Part shown: piece by piece, positions 15,683 through 22,590 of the stretch
Numbering within the stretch: the stretch's first letter is position 1
How the letters are laid out: each line of letters starts with the position of its first letter
Assembly: GCA_916988195.3 (NCBI GenBank)
Contig: CAKASQ030000020.1
Span: forward strand, 1 to 48,365
Direction of reading: 5' to 3'
Length of the DNA stretch: 48,365 nucleotides
DNA from: Oscillospiraceae bacterium
Lineage (GTDB): Bacteria; Bacillota; Clostridia; Oscillospirales; Oscillospiraceae
Made by a program: the position numbers and the translations under genes
Notes under the pieces: model-generated
Seen by the model: the letters and a program-made list of their open reading frames with translations, nothing else
What the model was told of the DNA's origin: nothing
Database searches by the model: none

Positions 15683-15887
15683 TGATTTTCCTCCTTTCAT
15701 TGATTTCTTCCATGTCTGTCAGCACGCAGCTGCCATTTCCGTGGTCACACTGAAAGCCGTGCGCCATGTAATTGCAGTGTTGGCAGCGTTCATAGTCGCT
15801 GCACACCAGCGGCTCCGGCGGGTCGCGCGGGCAGTCCGGCGCGCACCGGCTGATGTGCAGATTCCAGTGCTTTGATTTATCTACAAT
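15675..15887 (-). CDS. Small cysteine-rich protein with non-AUG start
   Basis: 70 codons with eight cysteines in pairs and spacings such as CAPDCP, CQHC, CDHGNGSC, which suggest a small zinc-ribbon-like or disulphide protein. GGAGG at 15896-15900 is followed by TGAACGATC and ATT (15885-15887). No ATG, GTG or TTG in this frame lies nearby, so initiation at ATT (9-nt spacing) or ATC (6-nt spacing) is the simplest reading. The same leader-plus-ATT layout precedes the TrbL-like gene. It overlaps the next gene by 8 nt. Confidence 0.6.
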   Translation of the reverse strand: MVDKSKHWNLHISRCAPDCPRDPPEPLVCSDYERCQHCNYMAHGFQCDHGNGSCVLTDMEEINERRKIIV

Positions 15888-15908
15888 GATCGTTCACCTC
15901 CAGAACGC

Positions 15909-15942
15909 AAAAAAGCCGGGACTTCTGAAAAGAAATCCCGGC
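15909..15942 (-). terminator. Terminator between 15955 gene and Cys-rich gene
   Basis: On the minus strand GCCGGGATTTC, a 6-nt loop and GAAGTCCCGGC are followed by T6. It starts 12 nt after the upstream stop codon and the T tract runs up to the ribosome site of the Cys-rich gene. Confidence 0.88.
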
Positions 15943-15954
15943 CCTCTGCGATTA

Positions 15955-16635
15955 TTACATTGTCTGTTCCATCTCGGAACGCTGTTCCTGCTCCTGTTCC
16001 TGTTCCTGATTTCTTGGCAGAAGAATTTCGATCTGCTCCTGTATGCTGCGGAGCCGCGTTTCGTCGCCATATGTGAGCGTCGCGTCATCCGCCAATGCAA
16101 ACTCGCACGCATTCCGGATCACACCCAGTTCCTTGTCCGAAAAAAGGCGCTGGGGTTCTATCAACCTGGAACGGGCGGCGAAGTCTCGTTTTGCACCCGC
16201 ATAGTCCTCTATAAAGTAGTGTCCCATATGCACACCATTGCGGTCAAAATCCCATTCCCATGTTACGAAATTAGCGCCCTTTTTCCCAAGCCGCCCGGCC
16301 AGCACCGCGTCCCCGAAATCTGCGAGGATTTTGTAGCTGCCCTCCAGCCCGATTGCTTTCAGTGCGGGAGCGCGTGCAAAGATCGGCATATATTCTCTGA
16401 CCTGCGAAGCGATTTGTATCACAGTCTGAAGCGACGCATCTGCGTCTACTCCCCTGACCGTCTTCGACGGGAAACAAACCACACCGTCGCCATCAACGTC
16501 ACAGAGCAACTGACCGTGCCATTTGACGTTGAGTATCCCGCCTTCCGTCATCTCCGAATCCAGTCCTTTGCGCAGGAGCTGCCGCTCCACCTCTCTCAGA
16601 AATCTCTCTTTCTTTGCTGTCTGTTCTTTGCTCAT
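15955..16635 (-). CDS. First ICE gene: unknown protein with Q/E-rich tail
   Basis: 226 aa; no family recognised. The N-terminus is basic and helical (KEQTAKKERFLREVERQLLR). The middle has NVKWHGQLLCDVDGDGVVCF and a helical IQIASQVREYMPIFARAPAL. The C-terminal tail is NQEQEQEQEQRSEMEQTM. The start ATG at 16635 has GGAGG 7 nt before it; an in-frame ATG two codons earlier is too close to the ribosome site. A long hairpin terminator precedes it, so its expression probably requires read-through. It is the first gene after the non-coding end of the element. Confidence 0.65.
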   Translation of the reverse strand: MSKEQTAKKERFLREVERQLLRKGLDSEMTEGGILNVKWHGQLLCDVDGDGVVCFPSKTVRGVDADASLQTVIQIASQVREYMPIFARAPALKAIGLEGSYKILADFGDAVLAGRLGKKGANFVTWEWDFDRNGVHMGHYFIEDYAGAKRDFAARSRLIEPQRLFSDKELGVIRNACEFALADDATLTYGDETRLRSIQEQIEILLPRNQEQEQEQEQRSEMEQTM

Positions 16636-16671
16636 ATTCATACCTCCAATCCCAGCGCCCTTTTTGAGCGC

Positions 16672-16717
16672 AAAAAAAGCGCTGGTCATTGGTTCGTGAA
16701 AACCAACAATCCAGCGC
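16672..16717 (-). terminator. Leader terminator ahead of the ICE operon
   Basis: On the minus strand GCGCTGG and CCAGCGC, plus TTGGTT/AACCAA inside, form a long stem followed by T7. It is 37 nt upstream of the first ICE start codon, so it terminates transcripts from an upstream promoter unless antiterminated. Confidence 0.78.
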
Positions 16718-16884
16718 CCATAACTTTGTGAAAGAATATTCTTCGCTTTTTCCGAAATCCAGCCGCCGCAGCCCTCTGAAAAAGGGCGCTGACAGCAAAA
16801 ACTCCTTGAATATGGAAAAACAGAGGTTCAAAACCCCTGCCATCCGTGATTTCATCTATGCTGCGTTCTAAGAATTTTGAGAAT
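16718..16884 (-). other. Non-coding ICE end/leader segment
   Basis: No convincing gene. On the minus strand it carries a short GCCC...GGGC stem and the AT-rich stretch GAAGAATATTCTTTC, and it ends at the tRNA-operon terminator. It probably contains the ICE operon promoter and the junction with the chromosome. No attachment core could be identified without the other end of the element. Confidence 0.45.
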
Positions 16885-16948
16885 AAAAAATTGCCGAACA
16901 CGTTGAGATGACTGGCTTTTTTGCCATTTCATCTATAGTGTTCGGCAA
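16885..16948 (-). terminator. Terminator of the tRNA-Met/tRNA-Glu operon
   Basis: TTGCCGAACAC and GTGTTCGGCAA arms flank a second inner stem (GATGA/TCATC, TGGC/GCCA). On the minus strand the hairpin is followed by T6, directly after the tRNA-Glu CCA end. Confidence 0.9.
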
Positions 16949-16951
16949 TCA

Positions 16952-17026
16952 TGGTGACCCGTACGGGAATCGAACCCATATTACCGCCGTGAAAGGGCGG
17001 TGTCTTAACCTTTTGACCAACGGGCC
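16952..17026 (-). tRNA. tRNA-Glu (anticodon UUC)
   Basis: 75 nt including encoded CCA. The anticodon loop is CTTTCAC with TTC, the T arm contains GGTTCGATTCC, and the acceptor stem is GGCCCGT/ACGGGTC. It is directly adjacent to tRNA-Met with no spacer and shares its promoter. Confidence 0.95.
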
Positions 17027-17102
17027 TGGTAGCGGCAATCTGACTCGAACAGATGACAACACGGGTATGAACCGGGTGCTCTACCAACTGAGCTATGCCG
17101 CC
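17027..17102 (-). tRNA. tRNA-Met (anticodon CAU)
   Basis: 76 nt with encoded CCA. The D arm is AGCTCAGTTGGTAGAGC and the anticodon loop TTCATAC, so it reads AUG. A tRNA-Ile2 with modified CAU was considered less likely from the D-arm form. The anticodon stem CCCGG/CCGTG carries one C-U mismatch, and the acceptor begins with a G-U pair. Confidence 0.9.
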
Positions 17103-17137
17103 AGATTCAATTTGCTGCTCGCTGAACAGCAAGATGA

Positions 17138-17166
17138 ATTATATAGGATAAAACGCGATTTGTCAA
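17138..17166 (-). promoter_or_regulatory. Strong sigma-70 promoter of the tRNA operon
   Basis: On the minus strand TTGACA (17161-17166), an exactly 17-nt spacer and TATAAT (17138-17143). It lies 35 nt upstream of tRNA-Met. Confidence 0.93.
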
Positions 17167-17211
17167 GTATGAAATGGGGAAATTTCTAAAAAATACGGAC
17201 AGAGGAAAAAT

Positions 17212-17637
17212 GTGCGGAGAGGATGGGGCGATGTGGGTAAGAATCTTGTGCTGATTGGGTGCGGAGGCGCTTTGTATGTGCTGGTGGAGCTTTGCTACCG
17301 GGGAAGGAGCCATGGGAGCATGTTTTTACTCGGCGGGGTGCTGTGCTGGCTCATTGGACTGATGGACGAAGCTTGGCCAGGCGCGCCGCTTGCAGTGCAG
17401 ATGGCGCTTGGCGCGTGGGGGATCACCTGCGCGGAATTTTTGACGGGGCTGGTTGTGAACCGGGCCTTGGGGCTCGGGGTCTGGGACTATTCTAAGCAGC
17501 CACACAATCTGATGGGGCAGATTTGCCTGCCATTTGCGGCCTGCTGGGTTGGGCTTGCGGGGGCGGCGGTGATTTTGGATGATATTTTGCGGTTGGCGCT
17601 CTTTGGAGAGGCGTTTTTGCTGCCGCCGGTTTTTTAG
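17212..17637 (+). CDS. CmpB-like membrane protein (putative ABC-transporter type IV, PF06541)
   Basis: 141 aa with about four hydrophobic segments. The motif LGLGVWDYSKQPHNLMGQIC (residues 87-106) is the hallmark of the CmpB/putative type IV ABC transporter family (PF06541): W-D-Y-S-x-x-P-x-N-L-x-G-x-I-C. The role in the cell is unknown. It starts at GTG 17212 behind AGAGG. It overlaps the convergent mtaB gene by 4 nt at the stop codons. Confidence 0.75.
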   Translation: MRRGWGDVGKNLVLIGCGGALYVLVELCYRGRSHGSMFLLGGVLCWLIGLMDEAWPGAPLAVQMALGAWGITCAEFLTGLVVNRALGLGVWDYSKQPHNLMGQICLPFAACWVGLAGAAVILDDILRLALFGEAFLLPPVF

Positions 17638-18929
17638 ATGAGCTCGGACAGAACGCCGTCTTCGAAGAGCTTGGTGACGCGGACGCGGCGGATTTCGTTG
17701 CGAAGGTCAGCGGCGTCGCAGTAGACCTTGACGTAGTTCATGGTATGGCCGGTAAAATAGCCCTTTTCGGTCTGCTCGAAGAGAACGTCGTGATCGGTGC
17801 CGATTTGCCGCGTGAGGAAGGCGTTATGGAGCTTGGCGGCGACTTCTCCGGCGAGAGCGGCGCGGCGCTCCTTTTCGGATCTTTCGATTTGCTCCGGCAT
17901 GGATGCGGCAGGCGTTCCCTTGCGGCGGGAGTAGGGGAAGACGTGGATAGCGGCAAGGCTGCAGGTCTGCATGAAAGAAAGTGAGTCGGAGAACTCCTGC
18001 TCGGTTTCGCCGGGGAAGCCGACGATGAGGTCGGTGGTGACGGCGCAGTTGGGGAAGAATTCGTGAAGCAGGCGGACGCTCTCTAAATACCGGGCGGTGT
18101 CGTATTTGCGATTCATACGCTTTAAAACGGTATCACTGCCGCTCTGGAGGCTGAGGTGGAACTGCGGGCAGAGGTTTTTGCAGCCGGAGAGCATGGTGCA
18201 GAATTCCTCGTCGATGGTGCGCGGCTCGAGAGAGCCGAGGCGAATGCGGACGTCGGGCGCGGCCTGACAGACGGCGAGCAGAAGTTGGGGCAGGCGGCTG
18301 CCATCTTTCCATTCCCAGCCCCAGGAGGAAATTTCAATGCCGTTGATGACGATCTCGCGATAGCCTTCCTGCGCGAGCTTTTTCGTCTCCGAAACGGCGG
18401 CCTCCAAAGGCATGGAGCGGACGCGGCCTCTGGCGTAGGGGATGATGCAGTAGGTGCAGAAGCTGTTGCAGCCGTCTTCGATCTTCAAAAGCGCTCTTGT
18501 ACGCGCGGCAAGACCGCCGGCGGGGAGCTGCTCGAAGGCGCGGGGAAGGCCGCTGGGCTCGACCTTTTCCCAATGGGCGTGGCTGGCTTTATCCTGCGCG
18601 GCTTGCTCCATTTGCAGAACGAAGGCTTCGCGGTCGGCCGTTCCGACCATCACGTCGACACCGAGGGCGCGGACCTCCTCCGGAGCGGACTGCGCGTAGC
18701 AGCCGCAGACGCCGACGGCGGCGTTGGGATTTAATTTCTGCGCGCGGCGGATGGCGTTGCGTGTTTTCTTGTCGGAGACAGCGGTGACGGTGCAGGAATT
18801 GACGATGTAGCCGTCGCAGGGTTCGTCAAATTCGCCGAGCGTATGGCCATGGGACAGCAACATTTGTTGCATGGCCTGCGTTTCGTATTGATTGACCTTG
18901 CATCCAAGGGTATAGAAGGAAAATTTCAT
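17634..18929 (-). CDS. mtaB: tRNA t6A37 methylthiotransferase MtaB
   Basis: 431 aa. It belongs to the MiaB/MtaB/RimO radical-SAM methylthiotransferases. The N-terminal UPF0004 domain begins FYTLGCKVNQYETQAM, with further cluster-binding Cys in NSCTVT and GVCGCYAQ. The radical-SAM motif is CNSFCTYCIIPYARGR near residue 140, and a C-terminal TRAM domain follows. MtaB converts t6A to ms2t6A at position 37 of tRNAs reading ANN codons. The ORF can be extended to a TTG five codons upstream, but the ATG at 18929 starts the conserved sequence. It is monocistronic here. Confidence 0.95.
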   Translation of the reverse strand: MKFSFYTLGCKVNQYETQAMQQMLLSHGHTLGEFDEPCDGYIVNSCTVTAVSDKKTRNAIRRAQKLNPNAAVGVCGCYAQSAPEEVRALGVDVMVGTADREAFVLQMEQAAQDKASHAHWEKVEPSGLPRAFEQLPAGGLAARTRALLKIEDGCNSFCTYCIIPYARGRVRSMPLEAAVSETKKLAQEGYREIVINGIEISSWGWEWKDGSRLPQLLLAVCQAAPDVRIRLGSLEPRTIDEEFCTMLSGCKNLCPQFHLSLQSGSDTVLKRMNRKYDTARYLESVRLLHEFFPNCAVTTDLIVGFPGETEQEFSDSLSFMQTCSLAAIHVFPYSRRKGTPAASMPEQIERSEKERRAALAGEVAAKLHNAFLTRQIGTDHDVLFEQTEKGYFTGHTMNYVKVYCDAADLRNEIRRVRVTKLFEDGVLSELI

Positions 18930-19139
18930 AGGTAAAACCACCAAACAAGTTTTTTACTGACAAAAAATGTTTGTCTCATTTGTGAATAGCCACGGCTATC
19001 ATTTTTGCTTATACTATATATCAGCTTTTATGTTATATCGATTCTCATATGGGCTTTCATACAGCCGACGACCGCGCCATACAATGGTATTATATCCGAC
19101 AAAGTCTTGCTTGTACAGTCTTTAACAGGAGGATTTTCC

Positions 19140-19388
19140 GTGAGAGAGTTTACCGTCCAATTTGGCTCCGTGCAGGAGCTTTCCGAGTTTATGGCGCTGG
19201 CGAACCAGCAGCCGTTTGATGTGCTGTTTGTGCGCGCGGGCGGCGTGAGCAATGCGAAGTCCATGTTCAGCTGTTTGAGCTTGCAGCTTAATTCGCCGCA
19301 GCTGGTGCGCATTCTGGCCGATGGTGTGGATGTGTCGGAGTTCTGCGAAAATCTGCAGCCGTATCTGGCGCAGAGCGCGACGGCGTGA
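19140..19388 (+). CDS. HPr-like protein lacking the phosphorylatable histidine
   Basis: 82 aa from GTG 19140 after AGGAGG. The sequence fits the HPr fold: residues 38-61 (SNAKSMFSCLSLQLNSPQLV) align with the K-S-I/M-x-x-x-x-x-L region around the regulatory Ser46, and the last helix is DVSEFCENLQPYL. The N-terminal H-A-R-P loop is replaced by SVQELSEFM, so PEP-dependent phosphotransfer through His15 is not possible. Such HPr-like proteins are frequent upstream of D,D-carboxypeptidase genes in Clostridia. A regulatory (Crh-like) role is an inference. A terminator hairpin follows. Confidence 0.72.
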   Translation: MREFTVQFGSVQELSEFMALANQQPFDVLFVRAGGVSNAKSMFSCLSLQLNSPQLVRILADGVDVSEFCENLQPYLAQSATA

Positions 19389-19412
19389 GAGGCCGGGTTT
19401 TTATAGAGTGGT

Positions 19413-19469
19413 AAAATTCCCCTTCGTTTCATATGCTTGTACCAAGCTGAAACGCAAGGGGGATTTTTT
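19413..19469 (+). terminator. Terminator hairpin that runs into the dacF-like start codon
   Basis: The 5' arm AAATTCCCCTTCGTTTCA pairs with TGAAAC...AAGGGGGATTTTT. An inner GCTTG/CAAGC stem extends the structure and T6 ends at 19,469. The T6 tract directly precedes the ATG of the next gene, and GGGGG of the 3' arm is that gene's ribosome site, so termination and translation compete. Confidence 0.85.
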
Positions 19470-20618
19470 ATGAAGCGATGGGCTGCGCTTTTGGCGCTGG
19501 CGGCGATGATTGCGGGGATATTTACCGGGATGGCACGGGCGGCGGATCTGGAGCTGGCCGCGCCGTCGAGCATTTTGATGGAGCGGGCGACGGGGGAGGT
19601 CCTGTATGAGGACAACGCCGACGAAAGGCTCCGGCCGGCAAGTGTGACAAAGGTGATGACGCTGCTTCTGGTGATGGAAGCGCTGGAGGATGGGAGGATC
19701 GGCTGGGACGATATGGTCACGACCTCTGCGGCTGCGGCAGGTAAGGGCGGGAGCCAGATCTATCTGGAGGAGAACGAGCAGCTGCCGCTTACGGAGATGC
19801 TGAAGTCGGTGGTGGTATCGTCGGCCAACGACTGCGCGTGCGCGCTGGCAGAGCACGTGGCGGGAAGCGAGGCAGCGTTTGTGCAGAGGATGAACGAACG
19901 GGCGCAGGAGCTTGGAATGGTGAACACGCACTTTGTCAACTGCACGGGACTGGACGATGGAGCGGACGCGGGAGAGCATCTGACGACGGCGCGGGACATT
20001 GCCATCATGTCGCGCGAGCTTTTGGGGCACGAGAAAATCAAGGAGTACACGACGATCTGGATGGACACGGTGCGGGACGGGCAGTTCGGGCTCAGCAACA
20101 CGAATAAGCTCGTCCGGTTTTACGACGGGACGACGGGACTCAAGACGGGGTACACGTCGAGCGCGGGGTACTGTTTGTCCGCTTCGGCTGAGCGCGGCGG
20201 GATGGAGCTCATTGCGGTGGTGATGCACTGCAAGACGTCTCCGGACCGGTTCGAGTCGGCGAAGGCGCTTCTCAATTATGGGTTCGCGAACTACGCGATC
20301 GTGGACCCGATGGAAAATGTGACGCTGGAGGCTGTTCCTGTGGTGCTTGGAACACGGGATGTTGTGCAGGTGGAGGCTTCGGGCGCGGGGACGGTTCTGC
20401 TTGACAAGGCGCTGGCGGGGGCGGTGACGTGTACGGCGGAATTAGACGAAAGCGTGCAGGCTCCGGTCCAAAAGGGGCAGCGGCTCGGGACGCTCCGGGT
20501 AGAAGCCGGAGGGAAGGTGCTGCGGGAGATCGAGCTGGTGGCGGCAGAAGCGGTCCCGGCGCTGGGATTCTTTGATATCTGGAAGCAGATGCTGGGAACG
20601 GTCTGCATGGCGGGATGA
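19470..20618 (+). CDS. D-alanyl-D-alanine carboxypeptidase (penicillin-binding protein, DacF type)
   Basis: 382 aa. Signal peptide MKRWAALLALAAMIAGIFTG with AxA near residue 25. Serine-type D,D-carboxypeptidase motifs: S-x-x-K in PASVTKVM (about residue 60), S-x-N in SSANDCA (about 122) and K-T-G in LKTGYTSSAG (about 225). The C-terminal domain is the beta-rich DacA/DacF domain. It trims pentapeptide stems of peptidoglycan at the outer membrane face of the cytoplasmic membrane; DacF-type enzymes act in vegetative wall or spore cortex. A C-terminal amphipathic tail (LGFFDIWKQMLGTVC) probably holds it to the membrane. The start is the ATG after the terminator T tract; the upstream in-frame ATG at 19437 lies within the hairpin. 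Confidence 0.93.
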   Translation: MKRWAALLALAAMIAGIFTGMARAADLELAAPSSILMERATGEVLYEDNADERLRPASVTKVMTLLLVMEALEDGRIGWDDMVTTSAAAAGKGGSQIYLEENEQLPLTEMLKSVVVSSANDCACALAEHVAGSEAAFVQRMNERAQELGMVNTHFVNCTGLDDGADAGEHLTTARDIAIMSRELLGHEKIKEYTTIWMDTVRDGQFGLSNTNKLVRFYDGTTGLKTGYTSSAGYCLSASAERGGMELIAVVMHCKTSPDRFESAKALLNYGFANYAIVDPMENVTLEAVPVVLGTRDVVQVEASGAGTVLLDKALAGAVTCTAELDESVQAPVQKGQRLGTLRVEAGGKVLREIELVAAEAVPALGFFDIWKQMLGTVCMAG

Positions 20619-20635
20619 TATGGTAATTGTATGCT

Positions 20636-20664
20636 TTGCCTTTTTCCGGAGCGTGTAGTATAAT
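20636..20664 (+). promoter_or_regulatory. Sigma-70 promoter of the Pgi-like gene
   Basis: TTGCCT (20636-20641), a 17-nt spacer and TATAAT (20659-20664), about 53 nt upstream of the start codon. Confidence 0.8.
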
Positions 20665-20716
20665 ACTGTTTTAAAGAACGTATGAAAGCTTCTGAACCGG
20701 GAAAGGGTGGTTTCGG

Positions 20717-21997
20717 ATGATCAATGTGGAATTATCGAGTATCTGGAGCTGTGTGTCGCTGCCGCAGCTGTTGTCGTGTGAGAAGGATCTATTTGACGCG
20801 CATCTGCATCTGCGCAGCAACCAGCCGAATGCGCCGGAATTTCTGGGCTGGCTCGGACAGCCGGACGCGTTGACGGCGAAGACGGTGCATGCGATCCGCA
20901 AGGCCTGCGAGACGATCTCGGGGCAGTGCGACACGCTGGTGGTTGCAGGCGCGGGAGAGGGGTATCTGGCGGCAAAGGCGGGCATTGAGGCCATCGGTGG
21001 ACGCTACCGGAATTTGCTCGACAGCCGGATGCGGATCCTCTTTACGGGGGACAGTCTGGCAAGCTCCGACTGGATCGCGCTGTGCAGGCTCCTGGAGGGG
21101 CATGATTTCTGCCTGCTGCTTCTGAGCAGCGAGGGAGTGGAGCTTGAAATGTGCGCGGCCTCGCGGGCGCTTCGGTGGCTGATGGAGCGAAGATACGGGC
21201 AGGGTGCGAAAGAGCGCGTGTATGTGAGCGCAAAGCAGGGGTCTGGTCTTGCGGTGATGGCGAAGGAAGAGGGCTTTACGTTTCTTCCGATGGACGGCTG
21301 CCTCGGAGGAGGCGCGAGCGCGCTCAACGCGGGAACGCTTTTAGTCATGGCGGCGGCTGGGATTGACCCGCTGGGCGTTTTAGAGGGCGCGGCGGAGGGC
21401 TTTTCGCAGTATGATCTGCGGGCGTTTGAAAACCCGGTGTGGATGTATGCGGGCGCGCGGTACGCGCTGACGCAGAAGGGGCGCTCGGCGGAAATTTTAG
21501 GCTGCTTTACGCCGGACTTTGGAGCCTTCGGCGCGTGGTGGGAGCAGTATTTTATGCGGCACACGTGTCAGGAGGGCGCGGGCGCGCTGCCGGTGTATGT
21601 GGGGCTGCCGGGGGGACTCGACGGGCTCGACACGATGATGCAGGGCGGAGAGAAGCGGGCGTTTGAGACGCTTTTGCAGGTTCCGGAGCGGTGCTTCCAG
21701 AAGGTCAACATTGAGATGGACTGGAAGGACTACGATGGGCTCGGCTTTCTGGCGGGCAAGACGCTTCTCGATGCGCAGGAGGCAAGCTTTCAGGCGGTCT
21801 TGCAGGCACATACGGACTTGGACGTGCCGGTGATCCAGGTGTCCATGCAGACCTTAGATGCGGCGGGGCTGGGAGAACTCTTCTACTTCTTTGAGCTCTC
21901 CGGCGCGCTCAGCGCATGCGCGTGCGGGATAGAAGCATTTGATGCAGACCGGAAAAGCGCGAGCAGAACGCTTGTAAAAACGATGCTCGGCGGATAA
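20717..21997 (+). CDS. Divergent phosphoglucose-isomerase-like SIS protein
   Basis: 426 aa. The order of segments matches phosphoglucose isomerase. An SIS-type nucleotide/sugar fold follows TLVVAGAGEGYLAAKAGIEA (residues 75-94). The conserved N-P-V-W-M-Y-A-G-A-R-Y block is at about 238-250, EGAGALPVYVGLPGGLDGLD at about 289-310, and a C-terminal LGELFYFFELSGALSACACG at about 385-405. The usual catalytic and substrate-binding motifs are strongly altered, and no second Pgi is visible here, so either a degenerate isomerase or a repurposed sugar-phosphate-binding protein is possible. A ribosome site AAAGGGTGG precedes the ATG. Confidence 0.75.
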   Translation: MINVELSSIWSCVSLPQLLSCEKDLFDAHLHLRSNQPNAPEFLGWLGQPDALTAKTVHAIRKACETISGQCDTLVVAGAGEGYLAAKAGIEAIGGRYRNLLDSRMRILFTGDSLASSDWIALCRLLEGHDFCLLLLSSEGVELEMCAASRALRWLMERRYGQGAKERVYVSAKQGSGLAVMAKEEGFTFLPMDGCLGGGASALNAGTLLVMAAAGIDPLGVLEGAAEGFSQYDLRAFENPVWMYAGARYALTQKGRSAEILGCFTPDFGAFGAWWEQYFMRHTCQEGAGALPVYVGLPGGLDGLDTMMQGGEKRAFETLLQVPERCFQKVNIEMDWKDYDGLGFLAGKTLLDAQEASFQAVLQAHTDLDVPVIQVSMQTLDAAGLGELFYFFELSGALSACACGIEAFDADRKSASRTLVKTMLGG

Positions 21998-22043
21998 GCG
22001 GGGGTATTCAAGAAAAGTTTACGAAGTTTGACGCGTTCCCGGC

Positions 22044-22072
22044 TTGTGTTTCGGGCAAAAACCTGATAGAAT
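22044..22072 (+). promoter_or_regulatory. Promoter of the small P-loop gene
   Basis: TTGTGT (22044-22049), a 17-nt spacer and TAGAAT (22067-22072), 71 nt upstream of the ATG at 22144. Confidence 0.62.
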
Positions 22073-22143
22073 GAATGTGACCATAAAAGACGCTGCGGCC
22101 GTGGGAGCGGTGCGTGCAGCGAGTGCAAAAGGAGGAATGCCCT

Positions 22144-22557
22144 ATGGTTAATATTGTGATGGGCCCTGAGGGTTCCGGAAAAACCAAGCTGCTGATCGAC
22201 GCAATTTCGCGCGCGCTTAAGACGGAGTCCGGCAGCATGGTCTGCATTGAAAAAGGACATACGCTGCGCTATGACGTTGACCACCGTGTCCGTCTGATCG
22301 ACGCGAGCGAGTATTCGATCAAGAGCTATACGCTGCTGCAGGGCTTTATCAGCGGCCTGCATGCGGGTAATTTTGATATTACGCACGTTTTTATCGACAA
22401 TCTGTACAGCTTGTCGAAGTCGAAGGACCCGGTTGAGACGGAGAACTTCCTCGACTGGTGCAATCTGTTCTCGGCGGAAAACAAGGTGGCGTTTACGTTC
22501 ACCATTGCCGATGATCCCAGCAATCCGCCGGAGTATATTGCCCGATATATGGACTGA
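22144..22557 (+). CDS. Small P-loop ATP-binding protein
   Basis: 137 aa. A Walker A motif is at residues 6-14 (MGPEGSGKTKLL); the acidic HVFIDNLYSLSKS around residue 85 could be a Walker B strand. No other domain is seen. It is a compact RecA-like NTPase fragment with no known partner here. The start ATG at 22144 follows AGGAGG; the longer in-frame start at 22114 precedes it. It ends in a bidirectional terminator. Confidence 0.72.
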   Translation: MVNIVMGPEGSGKTKLLIDAISRALKTESGSMVCIEKGHTLRYDVDHRVRLIDASEYSIKSYTLLQGFISGLHAGNFDITHVFIDNLYSLSKSKDPVETENFLDWCNLFSAENKVAFTFTIADDPSNPPEYIARYMD

Positions 22558-22590
22558 GGTTTGCGGAAAAGCTGGCGCTTGCAGATTTCT

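Larger units (their letters stand above)
1..16717 (-). mobile_element. Integrative conjugative element, terminal portion
   Basis: A run of about 25 minus-strand genes typical of Tn1549/CTn-like ICEs of Clostridia: DUF4314, DUF3849, ArdA-like proteins, SpoVG, a DUF3852 VirB2-like protein and a TrbL/VirB6-like protein. The relaxase, coupling protein, VirB4 and integrase are not seen and would lie left of position 1. The right edge is placed near the leader hairpin at 16,672-16,717 because the next elements are a tRNA terminator and tRNA genes. No attachment repeat can be defined since the other end is outside the window. Confidence 0.85.

Noticed and set aside
16686-16901. A 71-codon minus-strand frame between the ICE leader and tRNA-Glu
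   Set aside because: It spans the terminator and non-coding palindromes, lacks a ribosome site and has no recognisable protein features.
18960-19010. ATAGCCACGGCTAT palindrome with T run upstream of the HPr-like gene
   Set aside because: Only a short 7-bp palindrome with no convincing loop; it could not be called an operator or terminator.
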